The position numbers and the translations under genes are program-made. This document shows, piece by piece, positions 17,185 through 25,388 of a stretch of DNA of 64,000 nt. Origin of the DNA: Paenibacillaceae bacterium (GTDB lineage Bacteria > Bacillota > Clostridia > Lachnospirales > Lachnospiraceae); NCBI GenBank assembly GCA_015057705.1, contig SVDU01000003.1, positions 124,001 to 188,000 on the forward strand, in the 5' to 3' direction. Below the pieces are notes generated by a model. That model saw only the letters and a list, made by a program, of their open reading frames with translations. It did no database searches and was not told the DNA's origin. Numbering within the stretch: position 1 is the stretch's first letter; each line of letters starts with the position of its first letter.

Positions 17185-17916
17185 ATGAAAACAAAGGTTT
17201 GGGCTCACAGGGGAGCTTCCGCTTATGCGCCGGAAAACACACTGGAAGCATTTGAATTGGCAGCCAGGCAGCAGGCAGATGGAGTGGAGCTGGACGTACA
17301 GCTTACCAAAGACGGGAAACTGGCAGTAATCCATGATGAAACAATTGACCGTACCTGTAATGGTTTGGGTAATGTAAAAGATTACACCATGGCTGAGCTA
17401 AAACAATTTTCCTGTAATAAAACACACCCGGAATATACAGCTGCAGTCATACCAGAGCTAAAGGAAGTTCTCAAGCTGTTAAAGCCAACTGATTTAACTG
17501 TTAATATCGAACTGAAAACCGGTGTATACCGTTACAAGGGAATTGAAGAAAAAGTATTAAAGCTGGTTAAAAAAATGGAAATGGAAGAGAGGGTAATATA
17601 TTCCTCCTTCCACCATCCCAGCATTATAAAAATCAAAAAGCTGGATCCGGAAGCAAAAACAGGTATTTTATACTCGGATGGCTGGATTCATGTGGTCGCT
17701 TATGCAAAACTGATCGGAGCAGACGCTCTTCACCCGTCTATTAATAACCTGCGGTCAGAAAAATTAATCAAAGAATCAAAAAAGAAGAAGATTCCTCTTC
17801 ATGTATGGACTGTAAACGAGGAAGCGTTAATGGAATATTTAGTGGAACAGGGGGTTGGAGCAATTATAACCAATTATCCTGATATCGCAAGAAGAATAGT
17901 GGATAAGAAAGGATAA
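17185..17916 (+). CDS. ugpQ: Glycerophosphodiester phosphodiesterase
   Basis: The 243-residue enzyme starts VWAHRGASAYAPENTLEAF, giving the catalytic His and the HRG and PEN motifs of the GDPD family, with ELDVQLTKDG and VIHDETIDRT metal-binding motifs. It lacks a signal peptide, so it acts in the cytoplasm on imported glycerophosphodiesters, releasing glycerol-3-phosphate and an alcohol. It is the fifth gene of the ugp operon, 21 bases after ugpB. Confidence 0.92.
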   Translation: MKTKVWAHRGASAYAPENTLEAFELAARQQADGVELDVQLTKDGKLAVIHDETIDRTCNGLGNVKDYTMAELKQFSCNKTHPEYTAAVIPELKEVLKLLKPTDLTVNIELKTGVYRYKGIEEKVLKLVKKMEMEERVIYSSFHHPSIIKIKKLDPEAKTGILYSDGWIHVVAYAKLIGADALHPSINNLRSEKLIKESKKKKIPLHVWTVNEEALMEYLVEQGVGAIITNYPDIARRIVDKKG

Positions 17917-17923
17917 AAATTAT

Positions 17924-18784
17924 ATGATACGATTAATAGCCTCCGATATGGATGGAACATTGTTAAACCGTTATGGTAAAATTTCTTTAAAAAATCAGGC
18001 TGCTGTTCATGCATTGAACAGAAGAAATATTGGCTTCGTTGTATGCACAGGGCGAAATTATGCAGATGCTTATGCGCCTTTAGAGGAAGCGGGAATATCC
18101 TGTGACATCATTTGCATGAATGGCGCTGCTGTTTACAACAGCATGGGGGAACAAATCCGCAAGCAGACATTATTTAAAAATCAGGTTAGCCGTATTCTCA
18201 CCATATGCCGGCCATTTTCCGTGCTTTACGATTTTATGACGGATGAGGGCAGTTACACCACCTCAAGTCTGGAGGACTTTAGGGAAAGCTTCGAGAACAA
18301 AATTTTTCTTTCCATGATTTCCGATGAACATACCTTCGAAACCATTGTGAGACGTTTTCAGTTTGTTTCGGAAGAGGCTCTGCTTCAATCTGATACTGAT
18401 ATTTATAAAATGTCGATTGTACATGAAGATCCTAAAGTTCTTTCTTATATCCGTTCCTGTCTGGAGAAGGAAGAAGGAATATCCATTGCATCCTCAGCCG
18501 CTACCAATCTTGAAATAACACATTTCTATGCTCAAAAAGGAAATGCACTGCTAGAATACGCCATTAATAATAAAATTCATCCCAGGGAAATTCTTGCCAT
18601 GGGAGATAGTGAAAATGATTTATCCATGCTCATTCTTCCACTGGGTTACACCGTTGCTATGGAAAATGGATCTGAAAAAATCAGGAAAAGTGCGCGGCTC
18701 ATCACCAGATCCAATGAAGAGGATGGAGTAGCAGCAGCAATTGAAGCGCTGGTTTTGTCGGATGCAGCTTTAGCAACCGGTTAA
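17924..18784 (+). CDS. Cof-type HAD family phosphatase
   Basis: The 286-residue HAD IIB hydrolase has motif I DMDGTLLN, motif II VVCTGR, a cap domain at about residues 85-190 and motif IV MGDSENDLSMLILPLGYTVAMENG. These cytoplasmic phosphatases act on sugar phosphates, FMN or similar small molecules. It starts 7 bases after ugpQ, so it is probably cotranscribed. The substrate is not predictable. Confidence 0.85.
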   Translation: MIRLIASDMDGTLLNRYGKISLKNQAAVHALNRRNIGFVVCTGRNYADAYAPLEEAGISCDIICMNGAAVYNSMGEQIRKQTLFKNQVSRILTICRPFSVLYDFMTDEGSYTTSSLEDFRESFENKIFLSMISDEHTFETIVRRFQFVSEEALLQSDTDIYKMSIVHEDPKVLSYIRSCLEKEEGISIASSAATNLEITHFYAQKGNALLEYAINNKIHPREILAMGDSENDLSMLILPLGYTVAMENGSEKIRKSARLITRSNEEDGVAAAIEALVLSDAALATG

Positions 18785-19030
18785 TAAACTATTATCATTC
18801 AAATAATCATCTGATATCATATCTGAATCCTCATCTTTTCCCTTTTATTCTACCTTTCAAACTCATTTCTGAACATTCAATTTCTACTTCACCCCGGTTT
18901 TATCCGGTTCTTTTGAAAGATTATTGATTGACCGATAAAATTAAGAGAAAAGCAAGAAATAAGAGTTGAATTTCTGTTAGAATATGTGGGGTTGTCTAAG
19001 ACAACATGGGAAAGGATTGAGGACAGAGTC

Positions 19031-20560
19031 ATGGATCATGAGGATGAATTAGATCGTATGAGGGCCCGGAAGAAAAGAAGCGATAATGGCAGAATGCGTG
19101 AGAAGCCTACACAACATACACCGGAAAGAAAAAGTCAGGCACAGGAGCCAATGCAGGCTTCCCATGGTGACAGAACCTATTACAGTACTGGTGATGGCAG
19201 GAATCCACGGGCCAGATACAGTGGTCAGCAGACCAGTTCAAACCACAAAAAGAAAAAAAGACATCATAAGAAGCACAAAATTGTAGTTAAATTAATTATC
19301 ATTGCAGCATTGCTGATTGCAGGAATATTTCTTTTTAAACAGAGAACCCATCAGAAGGGTTATTGGACAATTGCCGTTTTCGGCGTGGATTCCAGAGATG
19401 GAAACTTAGACAAAGGCGCCTTATCGGATGTGGAGATGCTTTGCAATATTAATAAGGAAACAGGTGAAATCAAGCTGTTGTCTGTTTACCGCGATACCTA
19501 TTTAAAGATTAACAGCAAGGGCACTTATCATAAAATCAATGAAGCGTATTTTAAGGGTGGGCACAAACAAGCCATGGAAGCCCTTAACGAGAATCTGGAT
19601 TTAAATATTGACGATTATGCAACCTTTAACTGGAAGTCTGTAGCAGATGCCATTAATATCCTTGGAGGAATTGATCTGGAAATCACAGACTCAGAATTTG
19701 CTTACATAAATGGTTTTATCACAGAGACAGTAAATTCCACGGGAGTTGGTTCTCATCAGCTGAAACATGCCGGTACGAATCATTTAGATGGTGTACAGGC
19801 AGTTGCTTACGCAAGACTGCGTCTGATGGATACTGACTTTAACCGAACCGAACGTCAGAGAAAAGTCGTAAATCTGGCTATGGAAAAAGCAAAAAATGCA
19901 GATTTTGCCACCAGAAAAACACTGGTAGCAACAGTTTTCCCGCAGATCTCCACCAGTGTGGGCATGAATGATATTCTGGCAATAGCAAAAGGCATCAGCA
20001 AATATCACATAGGAGAAACTGCCGGCTTCCCATTCTCACGTACAACCATGAAAGTTGGGAAAATGGACTGTGTAATACCAACCACCCTGGAGAGCAACGT
20101 AGTGCAGCTGCATCAGTTCCTCTATGGTCAGGAAAACTATGCTCCGTCCTCCACAGTAAAGAAAATCAGTGCATCGATTTCAAAAGAAACCGGACTCACA
20201 GAACCTGGTAAAAATACCCCGACAGGAGGCAGTTCCAGCGGCAAAAAAAGTAAGAAAAAAACGGAGGCTGCTGTAGAGACAGCTCCGGTACAGACAGAGG
20301 CTGTTGTTGAAACGACGGAGGAAACAAAAGAGACGGTAAAGGAAACAACGGTACCAGAGACGAAAGAGCAGGAGAGTGGGAAAACTCCAACCAATGAAGA
20401 CGGAAGTCTGATCGGGCCTGGAGCAAAAGTTCCTGATACAAAAGAAGAAACGACGAAAGAAGAAACAACAAAAGAAACGAAAAAACCAGTCAGCTCAGAC
20501 AAAGCTTCAGAAGAAGAAGTACCCACGGAACCAGAGACAGATGCAGGTCCAGGGGCATAA
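19031..20560 (+). CDS. LytR-CpsA-Psr (LCP) family protein
   Basis: The protein of about 509 residues has a charged cytoplasmic N-terminus, one membrane helix (KLIIIAALLIAGIFLF) and an extracellular LCP domain starting IAVFGVDSRD, with the phosphate-binding arginines in LLSVYRDTYLKI and VAYARLRLMDTDFNRTERQ. LCP enzymes transfer teichoic acids or other glycopolymers to peptidoglycan. The C-terminal 115 residues are a low-complexity Thr/Glu/Lys tail. ATG 19031 has GAGGAC upstream; an in-frame GTG at 18986 would add 15 residues. Confidence 0.9.
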   Translation: MDHEDELDRMRARKKRSDNGRMREKPTQHTPERKSQAQEPMQASHGDRTYYSTGDGRNPRARYSGQQTSSNHKKKKRHHKKHKIVVKLIIIAALLIAGIFLFKQRTHQKGYWTIAVFGVDSRDGNLDKGALSDVEMLCNINKETGEIKLLSVYRDTYLKINSKGTYHKINEAYFKGGHKQAMEALNENLDLNIDDYATFNWKSVADAINILGGIDLEITDSEFAYINGFITETVNSTGVGSHQLKHAGTNHLDGVQAVAYARLRLMDTDFNRTERQRKVVNLAMEKAKNADFATRKTLVATVFPQISTSVGMNDILAIAKGISKYHIGETAGFPFSRTTMKVGKMDCVIPTTLESNVVQLHQFLYGQENYAPSSTVKKISASISKETGLTEPGKNTPTGGSSSGKKSKKKTEAAVETAPVQTEAVVETTEETKETVKETTVPETKEQESGKTPTNEDGSLIGPGAKVPDTKEETTKEETTKETKKPVSSDKASEEEVPTEPETDAGPGA

Positions 20561-20575
20561 ATATAATTAATTTCC

Positions 20576-20607
20576 ATCGGAGTTGTTTTAAACAACTCCG
20601 ATTTTTT
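20576..20607 (+). terminator. Terminator after the LCP gene
   Basis: A perfect 12-bp stem (ATCGGAGTTGTT with AACAACTCCGAT) with a 3-base loop is followed by TTTTT. Confidence 0.93.
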
Positions 20608-20658
20608 GCCTGTAAACATAAAACTCCGGCTAAGGTCCAGATTAGTAATAACTTTTTA

Positions 20659-21843
20659 ATGGATCGATGCCTGGGCAATATAAATCAATTAGAAATGATT
20701 GATTCAATAGAATATTCTGCAGAATCAGCACAAAACATACAAGATATATTTGATGAATTAATAAAAAACTCTGAAAATATGCAGTCAAGAAAGGCATTTC
20801 AAGAAGCATCGGATTATTTCTCAAGTATCACTAAAGACAAAAAGAATATATTTGGTAAACTAATGGCTGGTATATTAAAAACGCTGGAAGGCGTCATGCA
20901 ATTTGCTGGTGATATAATTTGTAACGTGATCCAATTAGTATTTACAGGTATCCGCATTATACTAAACAGAATCCGTAGTCTGATATATGCCAGAATAAAG
21001 ATACCATTTCTGTCAGATTTATATAAATATATATCGAAAGATGAATTAACATTTTCTGATCTTATTTCATTAATTCTTGCGTTACCGGTCTCTGGATACT
21101 GCAGAGTTGCTTTTCATGAAAATCTAATGCCTAATGATGATGCGCTGGAAAAATTTAAAAGAGATATTTCATTTAAACAGCTGTTTACGGGAGGTAATTA
21201 CGTAAAAGCAGTACCTAAAAAATCTCAGAATGCATTAAATGCAATAAGTGGTTTATCTTCATTTAGTTTCTATTATTTAACAGTTCGTGTTGATTATTTG
21301 GGTATTCCCAAGCCAACACTGGAACAAGTAGAGAATGTGCAAAAAACTACGATTGATCCTTTATCTATCCTTTGCTGCCTGTCCGAAACGATATGGCAGA
21401 TATGCTGTTCTCCATTTTGGTTTGCTGCTAAACCGGTAGACGTTGATATTGTATGCTGGTCATATTGCTGGATGGGACTATCCATGGATTATATTATTAC
21501 TTATGTATCCGGTAGGTATACTGATTTTTCTGAATTTGGGCGGGTGCTGACTGTTATATATGGTGTTGGGAATTTAGCTGAGTCCATCTGTGCAAGAATA
21601 GGAAATGAATCCAGTGGTGCATCTGCGCATTTGACAAATTTCATACCAAGTATTGTTGAAACATCTAAATTTTGCTTCTTAAAATCTTTACTAATTGCAA
21701 CAGAAAGTATATCTGGCTATATAGGTGTAGCAATTGATTGCTTTGGCGGTTCAGGAATGGCATTGGCTTACAGTGGCTTTTTCGGTTATGAAGAAAAGTA
21801 TACATTAAATAATTATAATTGGGTTAGGGGGATTACTTGGTAA
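20659..21843 (+). CDS. Uncharacterised membrane-associated protein, possibly 5'-truncated
   Basis: The open frame encodes 394 residues of no family I can name. Residues 55-115 are hydrophobic/amphipathic (LMAGILKTLEGVMQFAGDII, then a basic stretch), and IPFLSDLYKYIS followed by DLISLILALPVSGYC looks like a segment seen in large secreted or toxin-like proteins; this resemblance is recall, not a search. More hydrophobic stretches follow. No convincing ribosome binding site precedes ATG 20659, which lies only 51 bases after the LCP terminator. Together with AT-rich codon use this suggests an acquired gene that has lost its 5' end. Confidence 0.55.
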   Translation: MDRCLGNINQLEMIDSIEYSAESAQNIQDIFDELIKNSENMQSRKAFQEASDYFSSITKDKKNIFGKLMAGILKTLEGVMQFAGDIICNVIQLVFTGIRIILNRIRSLIYARIKIPFLSDLYKYISKDELTFSDLISLILALPVSGYCRVAFHENLMPNDDALEKFKRDISFKQLFTGGNYVKAVPKKSQNALNAISGLSSFSFYYLTVRVDYLGIPKPTLEQVENVQKTTIDPLSILCCLSETIWQICCSPFWFAAKPVDVDIVCWSYCWMGLSMDYIITYVSGRYTDFSEFGRVLTVIYGVGNLAESICARIGNESSGASAHLTNFIPSIVETSKFCFLKSLLIATESISGYIGVAIDCFGGSGMALAYSGFFGYEEKYTLNNYNWVRGITW

Positions 21844-22024
21844 TATTAGGAACATTATAAGAATTGTGGGTACAATAAGCAGCGTGTGGCCTATTAATGG
21901 CGACAAAACAGTAGCGGAGAGGAGAAAAGCGCCTAATAGTGGGTATATCTATTGATATTTATTAGAAAATAATTGTAATGAAGTATTTATTATGATATTA
22001 TGGAAAAAAAAGGAGGTTTAATGT

Positions 22025-22498
22025 ATGAAGGGGTTTTTTAGAGCTATAATTGCAACAATTATACTTACTGCTTTGATGATTATACCTGCAAGCGCTGCAG
22101 AAGACCAGGCTGTTAACTGGGGAGATGAAAGATATCAGATTATGGTTCCAGGCTTTATTGAAGCAAGAGACATGACTATTAATGGACAGACCACAACAGT
22201 AATCGTTGTTCAAAAACCAGAAAAAAATGCTGAGAATAAGTATCGTTTTTTTGATGTTGTGACAACTGATACAAATGCAGTATCCATAACTTCAACTGTT
22301 TGTAAATTAAATCAGGAATATGCAGGCGATTTAATGACTGATCTTGAAAATGGCCGCGTCAGCTACGTTCCATTTTTAGATGACGATTTTGAAAACTTAT
22401 CCAAAGAGCCCATGTATTTTGGATTCTCATTTAGGGATAGTAGTTGGAATAAAATTTATGATTTCCCACTTTGGGTTGTGTTTGAAGATAAGAAATAA
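22025..22498 (+). CDS. Small secreted protein of unknown function
   Basis: The 157-residue product begins with a clear signal peptide (MKGFFRAIIATIILTALMII, cleavage near ASA-AE at residue 26). The mature part is about 130 residues, acidic, with no cysteine pair and no recognised domain. An AAGGAGG site and an AT-rich stretch with TATGAT/TATTAT words lie just upstream, so it has its own promoter. Base composition is like the rest of the accessory patch. Confidence 0.7.
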   Translation: MKGFFRAIIATIILTALMIIPASAAEDQAVNWGDERYQIMVPGFIEARDMTINGQTTTVIVVQKPEKNAENKYRFFDVVTTDTNAVSITSTVCKLNQEYAGDLMTDLENGRVSYVPFLDDDFENLSKEPMYFGFSFRDSSWNKIYDFPLWVVFEDKK

Positions 22499-22666
22499 AT
22501 TTTTATAAATATAGTTATTTTGGTGCGGGACTATTGGTAAAGTAGAGAAATCTATGGTAACGAATAGTCCCCATTTTTCTAATATAAAGTAGCAGGACAT
22601 ATCAGTTGATATTAAGTTTTGTATTTATGGAGCTCTTGATAAGATAAAGTTTATGAGTGGGGAAAT

Positions 22667-22765
22667 ATGGGTACTAAATTTACGGACGAATATCAATATG
22701 ACCTAAATGAGCCCAATCCGCCTCTTAAGACATATGTGTACCGGATAACTTTGAACGGAGAGTAG
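22667..22765 (+). CDS. Possible 32-residue ORF
   Basis: ATG 22667 follows GTGGGGAAAT and encodes 32 residues (starting MGTKFTDEYQYDLNEPN). It could be a tiny gene or the 3' remnant of a larger one. The rest of the 300 bases between 22498 and 22799 shows a hairpin-like GGGACTATT/AATAGTCCC pair near 22525-22571 and nothing else. Confidence 0.25.
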   Translation: MGTKFTDEYQYDLNEPNPPLKTYVYRITLNGE

Positions 22766-22798
22766 GAGAGACTATTTTAAATATAAAGGTGTATCTAT

Positions 22799-23212
22799 AT
22801 GAAATTTATACAGAAATTATGCTTTTCAGGGGAGACAGAGGAAGCATTGGAGGAATACAAGAAAGCCTTTGGCTGTACAATAAGGAATCTATTACATTAT
22901 TCCGATGCCGTAAAAAACGGCTGGGAACGGCCAGATGAAGCAAAGGAATCATTGGTGTATCATTCCGAGATTATGTTTGGGGAACAGGAGGTAAGGATGA
23001 ATGATCTTTCCGATGAAGCGGAAGTGGAACTTACCAGGAAAGTGATTCAAATTATCGGGTTTGATACAGTAGAAGAAGTTGAAAAGGCCTTTTCAGTACT
23101 TAGTGATGGGGGAGAGGTAATAAGGCCACTTGAAAGACCACCGTACATGTTAATAATTGGTACTGTAAAGGATCGCTTTGGAGTTAAATGGGAGCTGATG
23201 TGTGACTTTTAA
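22799..23212 (+). CDS. VOC family (glyoxalase/PhnB-like) protein
   Basis: The 137-residue product has the beta-alpha-beta-beta-beta layout of PhnB-like VOC proteins: FSGETEEALEEYKKAFG at the start, HSEIMFGEQEVRMND in the middle and the terminal IGTVKDRFGVKWELM. These proteins bind small ligands or metals; specific activities vary (resistance, isomerase, demethylase-like folds). No operon partner is evident. Confidence 0.8.
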   Translation: MKFIQKLCFSGETEEALEEYKKAFGCTIRNLLHYSDAVKNGWERPDEAKESLVYHSEIMFGEQEVRMNDLSDEAEVELTRKVIQIIGFDTVEEVEKAFSVLSDGGEVIRPLERPPYMLIIGTVKDRFGVKWELMCDF

Positions 23213-23255
23213 CGGTGGAATTTCAACGGACTATTTGCAAAAGGAGAGTTAAAGA

Positions 23256-23861
23256 ATGAAGGTTTACGTAGTCAGACATGGGGATAAAGCAGAAGGTGAT
23301 TATTTTAACGAATATCTTAAGCATCAGGATGAGCCGTTAAGCGAATCAGGTGAAGCAAAAGCAAAAATATTATGTACTTATTTTAAAGACATAAATATCT
23401 CCCAAATTTATACCAGTGAATATCTGCGTACAAAGCAGACTGCAAAATATGTGGCCGAATTAAAGCGTATAACTCTCATAGAGGACAGACGGCTGAATGA
23501 AATAGACAATGGTATAATTGAATCTATGAGTGATGATGAAATAAAAAAGCGATATCCTGAGTTTTGGGCAGACTTTTTCAGTTATACCAAAGATGTTAGA
23601 TTTCCAGATGGAGAAACCGGAGAAGAGGTTAAGGCACGGCAAAAAGAATTATTTGATGATATACTTAAATATGGACAGGATGTATTGTTGTTCAGCCATG
23701 AGGGCTATATCAGGTTATTAGCTTGCCATATACTTGGGATACCTGTATATAAAAGAAATCAATTCAAATTTGATTTTTGTGGCATTATGGAGCTTTATTA
23801 TGACGTCGAAAATAAACTTTGGAAGATAATCAGATTGAATCAAATAGTTGAGGTTCAGTAG
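23256..23861 (+). CDS. Histidine phosphatase family protein (phosphoglycerate mutase-like)
   Basis: The 201-residue enzyme starts MKVYVVRHGDK, with the RHG motif whose histidine is phosphorylated, then YTSEYLRTKQTA, and the second catalytic histidine in LLFSHEGYIRLLA. It is a small broad-type phosphatase; the substrate is unknown. AAAGGAG precedes the ATG. It lies 43 bases after the VOC gene and just before repeat copy A. Confidence 0.87.
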   Translation: MKVYVVRHGDKAEGDYFNEYLKHQDEPLSESGEAKAKILCTYFKDINISQIYTSEYLRTKQTAKYVAELKRITLIEDRRLNEIDNGIIESMSDDEIKKRYPEFWADFFSYTKDVRFPDGETGEEVKARQKELFDDILKYGQDVLLFSHEGYIRLLACHILGIPVYKRNQFKFDFCGIMELYYDVENKLWKIIRLNQIVEVQ

Positions 23862-23878
23862 CAAGTTTTCATTATGTG

Positions 23879-23963
23879 ATTGGACTATGATAATTCCAGT
23901 ATGATATACTGATAGTATCTCATGAAAAAAAGACAAAACAATAGTAAATTTTTTAGATTATAG
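23879..23963 (+). repeat. Direct repeat copy A
   Basis: The segment contains the words GACTAT, TATGATATACT, TAGTAT and ATGAAAA, and ends in a 32-base core at 23932-23963 beginning GACAAAACAATAG. The core matches the core at 25040-25071 at 29 of 32 positions, and the whole segment resembles 24934-25022. The copies flank the PHP-family gene. Confidence 0.7.
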
Positions 23964-24012
23964 TAGTTTATGTAAATAGTAAAAGATATAACCGAAAAGC
24001 AGGAGATTAGAA

Positions 24013-24069
24013 ATGCGACAAAATTTTTTCTCCAACAAAAAATTAGTTAAGGAAGTGGCAGTATGGTAG
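24013..24069 (+). CDS. Possible 18-residue upstream ORF
   Basis: ATG 24013 is preceded by AGGAG at good spacing and encodes 18 residues ending KEVAVW. Its stop codon overlaps the start of the PHP-family gene, so translation could be coupled. It may equally be the remnant of a displaced gene. Confidence 0.35.
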   Translation: MRQNFFSNKKLVKEVAVW

Positions 24070-24860
24070 ACGGTCATATTCATATTGAACGAGGAGAATA
24101 TACGTATGAATGGGTAAATCAATTTGTTAACAAAGGAGTTGAAAAGCAATTAGATGAGATTTGGCTACTTGAGCATTGTTATCGGTTTGAAGAATTTGTT
24201 CCTATGTACGATTCTGTTTGTGCTTATAGCAATTATATAGATACATGGTTTCATAGAAAAGCAGGAGTTCTTAAACTGGAAAAATATTTGTCACTTATCA
24301 AACAAATTAGAAACAATCAATTTCCTGTTAAGATTAAGTTTGGTCTTGAGATTTGCTATTTTAAAGAGTTTGAAGATTTAGTCGTAGAATTAACTAAAGA
24401 TAAAGATTTTGATTTTTTGCTAGGCAGCGTACATTTTGTTGATAATTTTGCCTTTGACCATAAGGTGGAGCATTGGAATGGAATTAATGTGGATGAAATA
24501 TATCATAGATATTTTGAAACATCTGTTTCACTTGCTCAAAGTGGCATTTATGATGGTATTGCTCATCCCGATGCGATTAAACTTTTTGGGCATAAACCAT
24601 CATATTCTCTAACAGAATACTACACTAGTTTAGCAAAGGAGCTTTCTAAAAATGATATGTACGCAGAACAAAACAGTGGAGTATTTCGACGTTGTCCTAA
24701 TACAGCCACACTAGGTATGGATGAAGAGATGCTAAAAATAATGAGAAATTATAATGTGAAGATCATTACAGTATCGGATGCTCATTGCCCTGAAGATGTT
24801 GGTGATAGAATACTAGAACTTAACAATTTCAATGAGTCCCAAAAAGAAGTTATATTATAA
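24063..24860 (+). CDS. PHP-domain phosphoesterase, histidinol-phosphatase-like
   Basis: The 265-residue protein carries PHP metal-binding motifs in order: DGHIHIE at the start, FGLEICYF, GSVHFVDN, IAHPDAIK and TVSDAH near the C-terminus. This matches HisK/HisJ-type histidinol phosphatases, although no his genes are nearby, so another phosphoester is possible. Codon use is strongly AT-biased compared with the surrounding core genes. The gene sits alone between direct repeats, which makes recent acquisition likely. Confidence 0.82.
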   Translation: MVDGHIHIERGEYTYEWVNQFVNKGVEKQLDEIWLLEHCYRFEEFVPMYDSVCAYSNYIDTWFHRKAGVLKLEKYLSLIKQIRNNQFPVKIKFGLEICYFKEFEDLVVELTKDKDFDFLLGSVHFVDNFAFDHKVEHWNGINVDEIYHRYFETSVSLAQSGIYDGIAHPDAIKLFGHKPSYSLTEYYTSLAKELSKNDMYAEQNSGVFRRCPNTATLGMDEEMLKIMRNYNVKIITVSDAHCPEDVGDRILELNNFNESQKEVIL

Positions 24861-24933
24861 AAAGAGGAAAAAGGAGCCTTGTTCGCATTGTAATGGGATG
24901 TGCAGAAAAATGCATAATTTTTTACAATATCAT

Positions 24934-25022
24934 TAGACTAGATTCATAATATTATGATATACTATTATGAATAGTATTGAATGGAAAACGATAAAACAGC
25001 AGTAGTAATTTTTTTGGTTATA
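24934..25022 (+). repeat. Direct repeat copy B
   Basis: This copy shares with copy A the order GACTA, TATGATATACT, TAGTAT, ATGgAAAA and then a diverged core (GATAAAACAGCAG onward, 24990-25022). It includes the 10-bp inverted repeat around the shared TATGATATACT word. Confidence 0.6.
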
Positions 25023-25039
25023 AACAGATTTTGGTAATA

Positions 25040-25071
25040 GACAAAACAGTAGTAAATTTTTTCGGTTATAG
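25040..25071 (+). repeat. Direct repeat core copy C
   Basis: A 32-base core beginning GACAAAACAGTAG and ending GGTTATAG, 17 bases after copy B. It differs from copy A at three positions. A further 13-base match, GACAAAACAGTAG, occurs at 21902-21914. Confidence 0.72.
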
Positions 25072-25388
25072 AGTTAATTCGTGGCTGATCAAACTATTCG
25101 CGAAAGTCTAGTTTAACGCATAGTTATATAGAAATCAAAGTAATACATATATATAATTAATACATGCCAATGTAAACCTTCAACTCCTATATTACCTTAT
25201 CACTACATCACTACGTCATTGCATTTGCATTACTGCTGTTATACGGGTTCAACCTTTAAATACGATCTTTATATGATAGCAACCATATTTACAATTTTTA
25301 GTTTTTCCTTATTTCTACATAGACACTATGCAAACAAATTAAGATCTTATTTAAGGGTTTATAAATAAATAAAACAAGAGGTGATTTC

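Larger units (their letters stand above)
24861..25388. other. Non-coding AT-rich region with repeats
   Basis: No gene was found in these 528 bases. They hold repeat copies B and C, a perfect 10-bp inverted repeat (ATTCATAATA at 24942-24951 with TATTATGAAT at 24963-24972), and long AT stretches before the recombinase gene. The recombinase promoter is probably here but no clear -35/-10 pair was seen. Confidence 0.6.

Noticed and set aside
20137-20619. A 160-codon open frame on the minus strand
   Set aside because: It is the antisense of the low-complexity tail of the LCP gene and yields only Ser/Val/Phe-rich sequence.
23932-25071. CRISPR array from the repeated 32-base core
   Set aside because: There are only three cores, two of them 17 bases apart and the third 1 kb away, with no regular spacers and no cas genes.
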